Source: Gnetum montanum (Eukaryota > Streptophyta > Gnetopsida > Gnetales > Gnetaceae). From it: a stretch of 64,000 nucleotides of DNA. Position numbers and translations under genes: made by a program. Shown one piece after another: positions 1 through 10,640 of the stretch. The stretch is taken from NCBI GenBank assembly GCA_015680685.1, contig MNCI01033500.1, forward strand, positions 8,599 through 72,598, given 5' to 3'. The notes under the pieces are model-generated. The model ran no database searches. It worked only from the letters and a program-made list of their open reading frames with translations, and was not told the origin of the DNA. Numbering within the stretch: position 1 is the stretch's first letter; every line of letters starts with the position of its first letter.

Positions 1-570
1 CATGGAGGATCCCAAGGGGTTGATTTTTGATGAATTTTGATCAGTTTTGGACATGCATGTGCATTCCTAGGGTTGCTAGTGCTATTGAGCATCACCCAAT
101 GTCAGAACTTGTTAATTTTAAGGTTTTTATGTTAATTTTTGAGGTTACCCCATTGTTTCCACATTGAGCCCCTTCTCCAGGGGGTAACCTAGCATGGAAG
201 ATTCTAAGGAGATTATTTTTAATAAATTTTGATTAGTTTTTGGCATGCATGTGCATTCCCAGTGTTACTAGTCATGTTGGGCATCACCCAAGGTAAAAAC
301 TTATCAATTTGAAGGTTTTTAATGGTATCCCCTTGTTTCCATGCTAAGCCCCACCTCTAGGGGGTAAGCTAGCGTGGGAGATCCCAAGGAGCTAATTTTT
401 GATCAATTTTGATGAGTTTTGAGCATGCATGTGCATTCCTAGGGTTCCTAGAGCTACTAAGCATCATCGAAGATCAAAACCTGTCAATTTTAAGGCTTTG
501 AAATTAGTTTTTTGGGTTGCCCCATTATTTTCATGCTACTCCCCCTTCCAAGGGGGTAAGCTAAGGTGTA
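1..570. repeat. Tandem array, about 180-192 bp unit, three copies
   Basis: Three head-to-tail copies start near 1, 193 and 373. Each has a CATGGAGGATCCCAAGG-like start, a block with GCATGCATGTGCATTCC, and an end of CCCC..CCAGGGGGTAACCTAG type. The array is cut by the window start. Weaker relatives of the GGGGTTAGCTAAGG segment continue to about 1,130, and similar motifs recur on the opposite strand near 10,370-10,610. It is probably part of the 3' region of element A1, which runs on the minus strand. The 573-bp stretch from 1,131 to about 1,700 holds no feature I recognise. Confidence 0.85.
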
Positions 571-1748
571 AGAACCAAGGGGGTTATCAACCACCGAAGG
601 TCATTGAGGGGCACCAAGGCTGTTAATATAAGAACTATGGTCACTAGAAGTTGGGAAGAGGATTTTTATGTTATACCCCCTAAGTTCCCACATTGTTCGC
701 ACACTCGAGAGCATGAAGGGGGATTCACTAATGTGGGGTGTGATACAAGGTTGCAAATCAACTTGTTTTAATGCAATAAATAGGCTATTGTAGGCTATAC
801 AGGAGTATAAAGGTCAATCATGATAACTAAGAGGTTGATTCATTGAATTTTATGTTACCTCCTATCCATCCATGCTAGGGCCAAGGTGCACAACATGGAT
901 AGGGCCTCCCTCAGTGTGGAACCACCAAATCAAAAGGTTTTGACCACTTTCAAGTAGGTTTTCTAAGGTTTAGGGGTTGCTAGGAGTGATTAGATGGATT
1001 CTTGGTTATATGGGCCCCTTCTGGGGGTTAGATCTAGGTGTGATGGGTAGTGGGAGATATGAATAAGGGTTACCCCCCTTTGTTCCATGTTGAGCTTCCC
1101 TTCTAGAGGGGTTAGCTAAGGGGTAGACCTAAGGTGACTATTTTCAGCAAAGTTAGATCCCATTTTCAAAGCCTGGGGTTGGATGATGCAGGTTGCAACT
1201 ATCAAAAATGGCAAAATAGTGAGTTTTTTTCTATGGTTTCAAGAGGTGGAAGACATGCATCCATCTTGAGTATAGTATCCCTTGTGTGGATGCATGGGGT
1301 TTAAGGCATGGGTATGATTTTAGGTACCATTGATGTAATTTATAACACCATGTGTGAGGCCGTAGGATGGGATCCATGGTTTTATAAACTTAAAAATTAA
1401 AACATTAGGAAAAAAAAAGGCAATTTCTATTTTCCCTCCTCACTCCCAGTGTGGATGATACTTCCCTCCCTTAGACTTTAGTGTATGTGGAGTTTCCATA
1501 CACAAAATTAGCAAGTAGGGGTTTGGAGTGGAAACATTGGTTTTCTAGGATTTTTAATGTTGAAATATACACAAACTCATTAGAAACCACCATTCCATCA
1601 ACCAATGTAGTGGAGGAGAGCCTTGTCATCCATTGTTACAACTGATCTTGTGAAATCTCAGCATTGAAACTCTTCATTGCTCTCTTGGCCAACATTGAGG
1701 CTCTAACCCCTTTAGATCTCAAGCCTTCTTTCAATGTTGGGCATTATC

Positions 1749-3991
1749 ATGAAGAAAAGTAGCAAGAATCCACACATCCAAGCATCAAATGAGGTTGCCA
1801 AAAGGATCTCCACCTTTCCTAAGGCCATTTCCATTCAAGGAACTTCTTCATCAGTTCCAAGGTAGGCTAGTCTTTACCTTTTTTCATAGTGTTCTAGCCA
1901 TTTTTGATGTTTTCTTGGCAAAAGTAGGCCATTTTTCTTAGATTTAGTCAAAAAGAGTCAAAAAAATTAAATTTCAAAAAAATTCCATGTCTTGTTTTGG
2001 CCATTTTCATGTGGATCTAGAGTTAGTTTTCTATTTTTTCCTTGGTAAATAAGATTTTTGAAGGTAGACTTATTTCTTCAGATGCTTTTCTAAAAATATT
2101 ATGTTGAAGCCATTTTTCTTAGATATAGGGCCAAGGATTTAGTAAAATTAAATTATAATGGCATCTTATCCCCTTACTTTGGTACGTTTTGTGATGGGTA
2201 GATGTTGGTTTGGCTATTTTGGTCATAATCTATGGTTTCATAATGTTAAATATATGTTTTTTGATCTTTTTTTTTGCTGCAAAAAGCAAGTTATATTGCA
2301 TATTTGTTATCAAAAAAATGGCTTAAGTTTTGCAAAATTTAATGGTTGTGGTCTTGTTTAATTTGGAGTTGTATTGATTAAGTTATGGCTATTTCAATTT
2401 GGTTGTGCAACTAGGGTTTATGCCATTTTTCAAATTTTCATGAATATTAATGATTTTTTTTTTTTGAAAAACGGTTGGGGTTTTGAATTTATATTAAGTA
2501 TGGGTGTGTAGGGCTTGATTTAAGCTTTCAAAAAAATGGTGGAATCACTCTGTTTGGAGCCCAAATGAATTTTTAGTAAATCTTTTTCTAACCCTATGTG
2601 AATGGGGGTTAATGGTGATGGCTACATTTTTGCTATTTCTAGCTATGTTTTATGTAAGAATGGTTACATGTTTTTGATTTAAATGGTCATGGCTAGAAAG
2701 TTCATTATTTCAAGGTCCTTTCTATGGTGGAATCACTAAAATTGAGGCTAAGATGAATGTTCTATGAATTTTATAATAAGGCTATGTTAATTGGTCTAAA
2801 TTCGGTTGTAGCACTTTACCCCTTTGAGGATGGATGTGGTTGTCATAGGCATATTTATCAACTTCCATGCTCTTGGGGATTTTCTTTTTATAAATTATGT
2901 TGTAAATTTTATTTTTTGTGTTTTTCTAGTGACATCAGTCACATGGGATCTAGCCCAAGATATGGAGTTTGACTCCTTGCCTAAACTTCCTTCTGACACT
3001 ACACATGTCCCCTTGAATCTTTATGAAACTACCACTAATCTAGTAGTTTCATGTGCTAAAGCTTCATGGGAAATTTATAGGTCTAATGAATCCTTATGGG
3101 AATAGGTTATGACCTTGAAGAAGGAAAATAAAAGGCAAGCTACAAGGATCCAGGATCTTGGGGAGTGTAAGGCCTTTGTGGATGCCCAAATGGAGAACTC
3201 GGGGGCGTTACGGACCAAAGAGATCATGTGGGCTTGCTATTGGTGCACTATCCATGAAAAGATTTCTCTTTCTTGGGAGTTTGATAAGTAACAAATGTAG
3301 ATGAACTTGATTTCTCAAAAGGCACAGGATTGGAAATATTATTATGCTTGGGTCCTGGAGTGGGCTAAGACACAAAAGGATCACAAGTGCAAGTATAAGG
3401 TCAATTGAGATGCTTATTTAAAATGGATGAAGAAGGAGACAACTGAACAGCAAAAGAGACAGATATTCATATAGGGCATTCAAGTTGAGAATGCTTTCAA
3501 CCTCTTTGAAAGCACTCTAACAGTGGTTGAGTCTCCTACTCCACAAATCACCACATATGCAAATGAGGTTGCTACAACTACAATCTCATGAAAGCCACTA
3601 TCATGGATGGGTGTGGATACAACTAACATCCTCACTAGCATAAATTTAGGAGACATTGATTTGGCCAACATGATAGAAGACTAGATTCTCCAAAGTTTGG
3701 AGATTGACTTTTGTCATCTTTCCCAAGAGTTCATAGAGTTGGATTCTCCATAGGTGTGATGGCTTTTATGTTTTTCATTTTTTTAAGTTTTGGCTTTTTA
3801 TTATATTTATATATATTTTAGTTTTCATGGTTCATGTTATGGTTTTGATTATGATGATTACTAATTGGTTGTGTGTTTCTATCTCATAGGCATTTTATGA
3901 TGTTGGTGGCCCTAATAGTATGGGTGATGATGATGATGATGCACCTCCTCCTCCTTCTTTAGATGTCTCCTTGGCACTGTTAGATGCATGA
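1749..3991 (+). pseudogene. Decayed three-exon ORF lying antisense in element A1
   Basis: I do not recognise the product family. Proposed exons are 1,749-1,861 (ATG start, Lys/Ser-rich), about 2,930-3,753, and 3,890-3,991 with a TGA stop. Intron 2 (3,754-3,889) begins GT, ends CATAG, and joins two phase-0 exons. The last exon encodes a D5-P4 run (GDDDDDAPPPP) and ends LALLDA. Exon 2 has a Lys/Glu/Arg-rich, probably coiled-coil stretch (3,109-3,290) with the motif MENSGALRTKEIMWACYWC. Its in-frame stops (for example 3,103, 3,289 and 3,751) each revert to Gln or Arg by one C-to-T change. The exon 1/exon 2 frames do not join cleanly in this copy. The direction is opposite to A1 gag. Tat-lineage elements are known to carry extra, sometimes antisense ORFs (Grande gene23 is one); membership here is inference. 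Confidence 0.55.
1862..2929 (+). other. Putative intron 1 of the antisense ORF
   Basis: It starts AAG|GTAGG and ends in a T-rich tract followed by CTAG. It is T-rich with no sustained coding frame. Short blocks (TGGAATCACT..AAATT..GATGAATGTTCTATGAA and TACCCCTTTGAGGATGG, about 2,728-2,840) reappear on the minus strand of element A2 near 58,170-58,290. This shows that the region belongs to the element family rather than to a host locus. Confidence 0.45.
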
Positions 3992-4354
3992 TGCAATAGT
4001 ATTTATTATTTATCTCATTATATGTTTGACATTATATGGCTTATGTTGGGAAATACTTGAATTGTAGACATCTTATTGTTTATGATTGATAGTTTTAACA
4101 TTTATGCCACACAATGTGGCCATGGCTATGTTATTTTATTTTTAGATGTTTTAAATTTTAAGTTTTTAATTTTAGTTTTGGCTATATATATGTTGTTGAT
4201 TGCTTTATTTTTTTAAGGTTCTAAGGTTACAAGTTTTGGAAATATCTATGCAGAATATGGCTATGTTGGCTATGTAAAGAACTATAAGATTACGAATAGA
4301 CAAGGGTTACATGCCATTTTTCCTATAAAAGAAAAGACATGATAGGCAATAAAA

Positions 4355-4580
4355 ATATCATTAGTTTAAGGCCATGGTGGGCTACAATACTAGTTTAGAA
4401 TCTTAGTGGACTGAGATGCTAGTTTAGAATCTTAGCAGATTGTAATATCGATTTAAGGCCTTGGCAGGCCATGATGTTAGTTTAAGGCCTCAACAAGCCA
4501 CAATGCTAGTTTAAGGCCTCAATAGGCCACGATGTTAGTTTAAGGTATTGATAGGCCTTCATTTTTATAGTTTTAGGCCA
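4355..4580 (-). repeat. Minisatellite of about 35 bp, GGCC-TTAAACTA type
   Basis: Six to seven imperfect copies of a unit read on the plus strand as TTAGTTTAAGGCCTTGGCAG plus GCCATGATG. The same unit occurs in A2 at 57,715-57,810 and again at 61,465-61,520, read on the opposite strand as GGCCTGCCATGGCCTTAAACT. In A1 and A2 it sits just downstream of the protease region, so it is a structural part of this element family. The gap 3,992-4,354 is T-rich with nothing recognised. Confidence 0.8.
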
Positions 4581-4989
4581 TGGAAGTCCCTTGGAGTCTT
4601 ATAATTATTTTGGTAAAATTTTCTTTTTGAAATTTTTATGGTTTTTTCCAACTTTATGATTTTTTGTAAGGATTTTTTTATTTTCATCATGTATAAAAGA
4701 AATGGAAAGGAAAGATTGTAATACATAAGTAAGATGCAAATGAAAGTATAAATCTAGGCTAGCTTCATGGAGAGTAAAATAAAATGCACAAAAAAGCATA
4801 AAAGATTGGCAAAGAAAGGCTAAGCTACATGGCTATCGACTACATGGTTATAGGGACATGGGGTGAAAGGTTCAAGGGGTACTTCACTTCTGTAGACTCT
4901 TCCTAATTTTTAAAAGATTATGGAATGAGTATGGTCTACTTTGCACAATTTTTACTTGAATTTGCTTTTGGTATTGATGTTAAATGAGA

Positions 4990-5491
4990 GTTCATCCCAT
5001 GATGCATCTTGCTGCCCATTGTTGTTATTATTGGCTTTCTATTCTTTCTTGGGTTGTCGGGTTTCATGACTAGGAGTTTCTTCTTGAAAATCCACTTCAG
5101 ACCCCTGCTCTATATCCATGTTTTTAATAGTTAGGGTCACTACATTATCATCATGAATGATGATCTCACCTCCCTCATAAGGAAGAAAAATCTCTTGGTG
5201 GATGGGAGAAGACATAGCTTATAGCCGCGCCAAGCAAGATCTTCCTAGGATAAGGTTAAACCTTGGCATCTTCACCATCACCAAGAAATTTACAATCATG
5301 GGGAATTTCTCCCTTGTCACAAAATTTAATTAGATGGAACCCTTGATAGTAACCCTCAATCCATTGAAAGATTTGAGAGTGGTTATTGATGTTTGTTGTA
5401 TTTACATTTTCAAGTCTAATTGCTCAACGATGGTGCATGGGCTAACATTAGTAGCTGTACCATCATCTACATGCACCTGATGCACCTTGAA
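4990..5491 (-). pseudogene. A1 retropepsin-like protease remnant (Tat/Ogre type)
   Basis: Read on the minus strand, the active-site region is VHVDDGTATNVSP, a form of the D-G-(S/T) aspartic protease motif, near 5,445-5,480. Further on come FNLILGRSCLARL (the family's LLGRPW segment) and IHQEIFLPYEGGEIIIHDDN. Several stops break the frame. The same block occurs in A2 at 56,980-57,310, where it reads FNLILERPWLAKL. The protease would cleave a Gag polyprotein. No reverse transcriptase follows: beyond the protease the element passes into AT-rich sequence and the 35-bp minisatellite. The call rests on motif order and on the paralogous copy. Confidence 0.7.
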
Positions 5492-5854
5492 CTACCCTAT
5501 GCATATGGTTATGAATAGATGAGCCTTAGTAATTTTTCCATTTAGGGGATTAACATTAATTTTGTTATTGCAAAATGTTAGAGGGGTTGAATTCCCCTCC
5601 CTAGGTGTAGGAGGAACCAATACTACATGGATGGATTTCTCATTACTAGAGATATCCTCGCTAGTAGGGATAGAATTTAGCATTTTGACTAATGCCTCAT
5701 GATGTGTGGTGGTCATGATTAGGTCATACAAGCTTAGAGTAGTGTTATTTTTCTTAAAATATTTTCTTACTTGCTCTATCACACTAAGGAAGGTTTTCTT
5801 ATTGGTCATGGGCTTATTGCCTTGATTTTGCTTCACTTCCTCCATGCATTCCAA
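5492..5854 (-). pseudogene. A1 gag-protease linker fragment, 120 codons open
   Basis: The open minus-strand frame runs from MECMEEVKQNQGNK to LFITICIG and leads directly into the protease region. It contains FLSVIEQVRKYFKKNNTTLSLYDLIMTT, which matches an A2 stretch near 56,680-56,760 (MEQAKWSLKQNN..SPNLYDLVITSS). It joins the zinc-knuckle-like end of Gag to the protease and has no recognised domain of its own. The two copies share the motif SLYDL/NLYDL, which suggests that it was once under selection. Confidence 0.6.
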
Positions 5855-6429
5855 AATGCATACTTTGGCCTTAGGTGGTGATTTTTTTGGGTTTTCCTCA
5901 TTCTTCTAGTCATGAGCTTTGGGATTCCCTTGTGGTTTGTTGTTTGGAGTGGGTTGGAAAAATGAGTTCATGGGTATAGCTGATATGGGAGTGGGGATTT
6001 GGTGGGTCCAATTCCTTCTATACCTCAATCTACTTATCACTCTAATTATTGGGCTTTTTCTTTTGCCTTTTCTTTTTCTTGTTTGGAGCTTTTTGGTTAT
6101 CAATTGTTTGTTGTGAGGAAGATTGGTAGCATTGGCCACCATAGAAGGTTGTTGGGTGGTTTTATCAATTGGTGAGGCTATGGCTAGTTAGGCTATGGTG
6201 GGCTAGGGCACCCTAATGATAAATGGTTCCCTAGGAGGTACTTGTGACAAAACCCCTATGAAAAAAGGGGATCTTGACCTAGTGGAAGCTAAAGAAGCCC
6301 TTTCATCATAAGGGGGTATGTGAATCACAAATGGTTCTCTTTAGGATTTTGATAATTATCTACATTGAATGTCGATATGATATATGTAGTGTTGTTAGCA
6401 TTCAATGGATCTTTGTACACCTACATCAA

Positions 6430-6792
6430 TTAGTTTTGAGTTTGCATAGGGTTGGATGCATCTAGAATCATCTCTCTCCTATCTATCATCTTTTTCAAGT
6501 CATCCTTTAGCATAAGGTAGAAGTTTGTGTCATGACTGGGCAATTGGAAATAGTAGCAAAAGCGTTCTATATTAAAGTATTTAGGTAGTGGTGGGTCAGC
6601 TTTTGTTGCTCTAGTGGGGTCCTTGGCTAGTTCACAGAGTCTATCATATTTCTTTCGGGAAGCTTTAGACATTTGTTTGTATTGGATACATCCACTTTTC
6701 AAAAGTTGATCTAACAACTTTGATGGTTTTAATGGTAGTATAGTGTACTTACACCTATCCTTCCTTTCAAAATTGGGTCTCATCATTGTCAA
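6430..6792 (-). pseudogene. A1 Gag C-terminal fragment with degenerate zinc knuckle
   Basis: A 120-codon open frame on the minus strand. The part FCYYFQLPSHDTNFYLMLKD matches the family pattern C-x-x-H-x-x-x-GHDT-x-x-C-x-x-LK, with the last Cys and the Gly replaced, so metal binding is probably lost. The following KKMIDRREM is the usual end of this block in Tat-type Gag. A2 has the same sequence at 55,985-56,095 (FHYHQMDGHDTNFYIALKDD). It lies between the main Gag domain at 7,021-7,480 and the linker at 5,492-5,854, in the expected order. Confidence 0.7.
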
Positions 6793-7020
6793 TGTAGTGG
6801 CCCTAGAGGTTGAAGGTTAGTTATCATGATTATTATTAGTGAGAACCTTGGATGGGTTGGTTCTTGGTCCCTAGTTAGTGGTATTAGCTTCTTTAGTCAC
6901 AGTTGCTATAGTCATATTGTTATGTTTGCCCTTCTCCTTATCTCTTTGTGTATGTTTGTTTTTGTATGCTATGTAGGTTGGGTTATAATTGGCCTTCGTA
7001 GCATCTTCTATATTCTTGGT

Positions 7021-7480
7021 CTAGGAGAACACTTGGATAAGTGACTGCAGGTCAAGGTAGTAAAGTTTGGACTTGATAAAGTCATTACTTACCCCCTTAA
7101 ATATAGCAAAAAGGTGAATTTTAGCTATGGGCTTTGGTATTTCATTCAGGAGTCCATTCCACCATTGGATGAACTTCTGTATAGGCATAAGAGGTTTTTG
7201 CTTGACCTTCATGAGTTTCTCAAGCATGGTGTTAGGCTTCAAGTTATACTTGAAGTGATTAATAAACTGAGCTATCAAGTCTTCAAGGAAGGATATGGAT
7301 CCTCTAGGAAATGTGTGATACCAATCAAGTGCTTTCCCAGTCAAGGACATAGGAAAAATCATCATGATGGTGTGAGGCCATGGCTGCAATATCAAGAACT
7401 CAGATCTAAAGGTTATAAGGTGAGCATTAGGGTCACCTTATTCATTGTATTTTCTAAACTAGGGGACAAGGACATGAGGA
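7021..7480 (-). pseudogene. A1 Gag domain (Retrotrans_gag family)
   Basis: The open minus-strand frame 7,021-7,395 contains the hallmark region of plant Ty3/gypsy Gag: FPMSLTGKALDWYHTFPRGS, then LIAQFINHFKYNL, then IQKFIQWWNGLLNEI, which corresponds to the usual F-x-x-Y-x-x-R-W-R-x-x-A. It ends FIKSKLYYLDLQSL. Gag forms the cytoplasmic virus-like particle. A2 at 55,200-55,560 is colinear and very similar (FPMSLKDKALY.., FIQRWNSTPNEI). Similarity to Tat/Ogre Gag is by memory of the family pattern. The 154-codon plus-strand frame at 7,114-7,578 is its shadow. Confidence 0.85.
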
Positions 7481-9488
7481 GGAAGTGTCAAATGCGGGAC
7501 CATAGGATTGATAGGATCATTTTGGTAGAAGTCCATGATCTTTACACTTTGGAATATAGAGGCTTTAAGCCTCTTTAACTCCTTTTTCAGGTCCTAGATC
7601 ATCTGGAAGGCTTGATCCAAACCCTCCAATGGTCTTATTGGTTATGAGGCTTCCACATATGGTTGTGACATCTATTGTGAGGCTTGTGACCTTGCTATAA
7701 GTTGCATTATGGTTGTGGCTTATGGGCCAAAAAAGAAAAGAAAAGGATGTCTATGTTGGTATTTGGGGCACAAATGGGATGAAGGGTGTATGTGATCCTT
7801 GTGTTGCTTGGTGACTCATAGTGGATCCCATGTATGTAGTTAGTAGATTTGTGGTGCTAAAAGCCATTGTCAATGGTTTTATATATCAAGACTATGTTGT
7901 AAATGGCATTGATGTGTTATGATTCGTTGTTTGTGGCATTTCTTGAGTTTGATGTGTGGCTATAATAGGTGTGGGGTTTGTGATAGTAGGGTAGGAAGGA
8001 GTGGAAGATGGTGGCACCATGTCCATAGAGAAAAAAAAGGCATTGGAGGAAGGTGTTGTGACCTTCGAGGATGTCTATTGGAAGAGTTCTTCCATGATGT
8101 CTTTAGGCTTAGATTCTATCATAAATTCATCCTCCTCTTCCTATTACTTGTCATTTTCCTCTTCCACGATAATCATTTGAGCTAGGATGCTAGCATACAT
8201 GTCTGTAAAAGGAATTTAGTCATATGGGGAAGGGATGTACTCCTTTCCACTCTTGTATATGAGCTTGAATTCCATCTTGGCCTTGTCTTCAATTCATGGA
8301 ATTAGCATTCTTACCTATATTTTAGCATAAATGAAGTTATAGTTATCTTCATTTTTGGCTGTAAAGTTAAGAATTTCCCCTCTAACTCTCAAAGATCGCC
8401 TACACTCAATGATGGTAGGGTCTTTGGCATCATAAACCCTTATGGCATGTTGATCTACGTCTTGTCAATGTAGTTGGAATGTAGCTTAGTTTATAATAGG
8501 AGAGACATGGTTATTTTCATGAGAATTGCTCAAGATAGGCTATGAAAAGTAAAAAATAAAAGCAGGTTTCAATAAGTGGAAATAAAAAGTAATAAAATGG
8601 AGAAAAATGATAAAAAATGGGATACTTACTAAAAATAGCAAGTAGGGGAGTAAGGGGGAGTATACTCCCCTACCCAAAATGGAAAGGTGAAAAGGTGATA
8701 GCAAACCTTACCCATACTAACCTTCTGACTATCACACTCCTTTATGCCTAATGCTAGCTTCCTAGTTGTTACATCCTTGGGTGTGGCAGAGAGGAAAGAG
8801 GGGGTGAGATGGGGGGATCTCACACCTTACAAAGCCAACATTGGTAGGAGAATGATGAAAGCTATTATAGGTGTGGAGAAAAGGATGTAAATTTTGATAG
8901 TTGGAATTGCTATTGTGTTTAAATTTGGTGGAAATATGTAAAAATGATCAAAAATGGAATTATAAGTAGTAAGTTGGGGGCTGTTGTTGGGGAGGGTGAA
9001 AGGAGGGTTTACCCATTTACCAAAAATGGTAAGCTAAGAATGTTGGAGTCGAGCTTCATCCACATTGGTCTCCTAGCTATCAAGCCCCTAAGTGTGGTAG
9101 TGGGAAAAGAGGGGGTGAGATGGGGGGATCTCATACCTTTTAAAATCAATGTTGGTGAAAAGGGAGGAAAGTGGACCAACCAAAATAGAAACCTACAACT
9201 TTCTCAAAATTGTTTTAGAAACTACCCAAATTCACCCACAAAGGAAAGGGGAAAGCACTTTTGGTTGGTAAGGATGACAATGTTGGTTTTGTTTTTTGAG
9301 ATTTATTGCCAAGGTAGAACATTGGTATGTGGGTGTTCCATTTTTGTTTTGGCTACTAAAATTCACAATAGTCTTGGAGAATTCAACACCCAACCACCTA
9401 CAACTTCAACATTAGGGTTTTTATTATTGTGGGGGAGGGAAGGGGGGNCTATGGGGGCAATCACATTTAGCTATAGAAATCAGGCAAA
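7481..9488 (-). other. A1 5' leader and N-terminal gag region, mostly unreadable
   Basis: It lies between the primer-binding site and the Gag domain. No sustained frame is recognised on the minus strand, and the 210-codon plus-strand frame (8,944-9,576) runs antisense through it. It holds an internal duplication: a block ending GTGAGATGGGGGGATCTCA at about 8,800-8,822 recurs at about 9,115-9,135, with similar upstream sequence (about 8,625-8,850 and 8,950-9,170). A single N lies at 9,448 within a G-rich run. Confidence 0.5.
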
Positions 9489-9506
9489 GGCCCTTCTCTT
9501 AGCATT
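9489..9506 (-). other. A1 primer-binding site, degenerate
   Basis: On the minus strand it reads AATGCTAAGAGAAGGGCC, which aligns with TGGTGCTAGAAGGAGGGCC of A2 (53,552-53,570). Both derive from a TGGCGCCAGAAGGAGGG-like site. I recall tRNA-Arg-type primers for Ogre/Tat elements, but I cannot confirm the tRNA here. Confidence 0.5.
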
Positions 9507-10640
9507 AAGAAATTGTTGTGATAGAAAATCTTGGTCACTAGAAAAACCAAGGATTCTCAGTCACAAGAAGCCTTAACCTTGAATCCCCTAAGGCCTTCTC
9601 AAGAAAAAAATGGGATTCAAGGTGCCTTGGACGGTCCAGTAGATCATCCAAGGACTTGAGAGGGGTGAAAAACAAGGGTATAAAAAGTGTAAAAAGATGT
9701 AGTTCTATAAAATAGTGCATTGAAACTATAACAACTATTTTTGAAATTATACACAAAATGAAATCATAAACTTTATTAAATAAACAAATAATGAGTTAAA
9801 AGGTGTGTATAAATTTAGTGTCCACAAGTGAGGCAAAGGGAGGTTCACTTGGGCATGGGTTTAGAGCCTGTTGAAGTCATGATCAACTCCATGATCTGGT
9901 ATCTTTGCCACTCCTAATGCTATTGAACCTCCTTTGTCACCACCTTAGATCTGCAATGTTAGTTACTACTAGGGTTAGGAAAATGTAAAGGATTGGGGTA
10001 GCCAAAGTGCACCATGTTGAGATTTGGGGATCCTAGGGGGGTAACTTTGACACCTAAAGTTTACAGATCCTAAGGGGGTTAACAAGGGGTAATGGGTTGT
10101 AGAGGTTCCATGCTATTAGGACACAAGAAGCTACATTTTTGATAAAGAAGTAAGAGCTTTTGGATACAAAAATGCCAAGGGTGTTGAATTCCAAAAGTAT
10201 GAAACCTTGACATGGTGCAAAGGTTTCATTTTTATAGGATCATGGCCATGATTTGAGCTACAAATTGGCTACCAATGGTTGCCATGATTGGTTGCCAAAT
10301 TATTGAAAATTATCTACCATGTTTAGGGGGGGCAAGTGAGATCCACCCCCATGCATCCTAGCTCTCTAACCCTTCCATGCTATTTGACCCCTTCTCTCCT
10401 ACCTGGCTAACCCCCTCCCACTAGGGGGTGTGTGTCAATGTTGAGGGGGGGATGGGAAGTTAATGCTGGGGTGAAGGTCAACCCCTCTAGGCTAGGTTAC
10501 CCCCTTCTCCACACTAGGGGTAGGTGATTTATACCCTTCTTACACTTTTCCATGCTGGCTTTGAAGTCTCCTAGCTAGGTTACCCCCCTGCAAGGGGTGT
10601 GTCAACATAGAGAAATGTATACTCCCAATAAAGCCCATCA
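9507..10640 (-). mobile_element. A1 5' LTR, outer boundary uncertain
   Basis: The minus-strand sequence 9,600-9,960 aligns in order with A2's 53,090-53,480: a GGAGTTGATCATGACTTC-like block, then AACTTCCTTG..CACTTGTG, then TTTAATAAAGTT (polyadenylation-like), and finally AAGTCCTTGGATGATC..CCTTGAATC next to the primer site. Beyond 10,000 comes G/C-run-rich sequence (10,320-10,620) with GGTTACCCCC motifs like those in the 1-570 array. The LTR start (TG) could not be placed, so 10,640 is only where recognisable family sequence stops. Confidence 0.55.

Noticed and set aside
5906-6142. Overlapping open frames on both strands between A1 gag pieces
   Set aside because: No similarity to the colinear part of A2 was clear, and the plus frame is only a hydrophobic shadow. 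The minus frame may be Gag linker but could not be supported separately.
7114-7578. 154-codon plus-strand frame
   Set aside because: It is the exact antisense shadow of the A1 Gag domain, which matches a known family and the A2 copy.
8944-9576. The longest open frame in the window (210 codons, plus strand)
   Set aside because: It runs antisense through the A1 leader and LTR end, crosses an N, contains a local duplication and shows no domain. It is most likely an accident of G-rich sequence.
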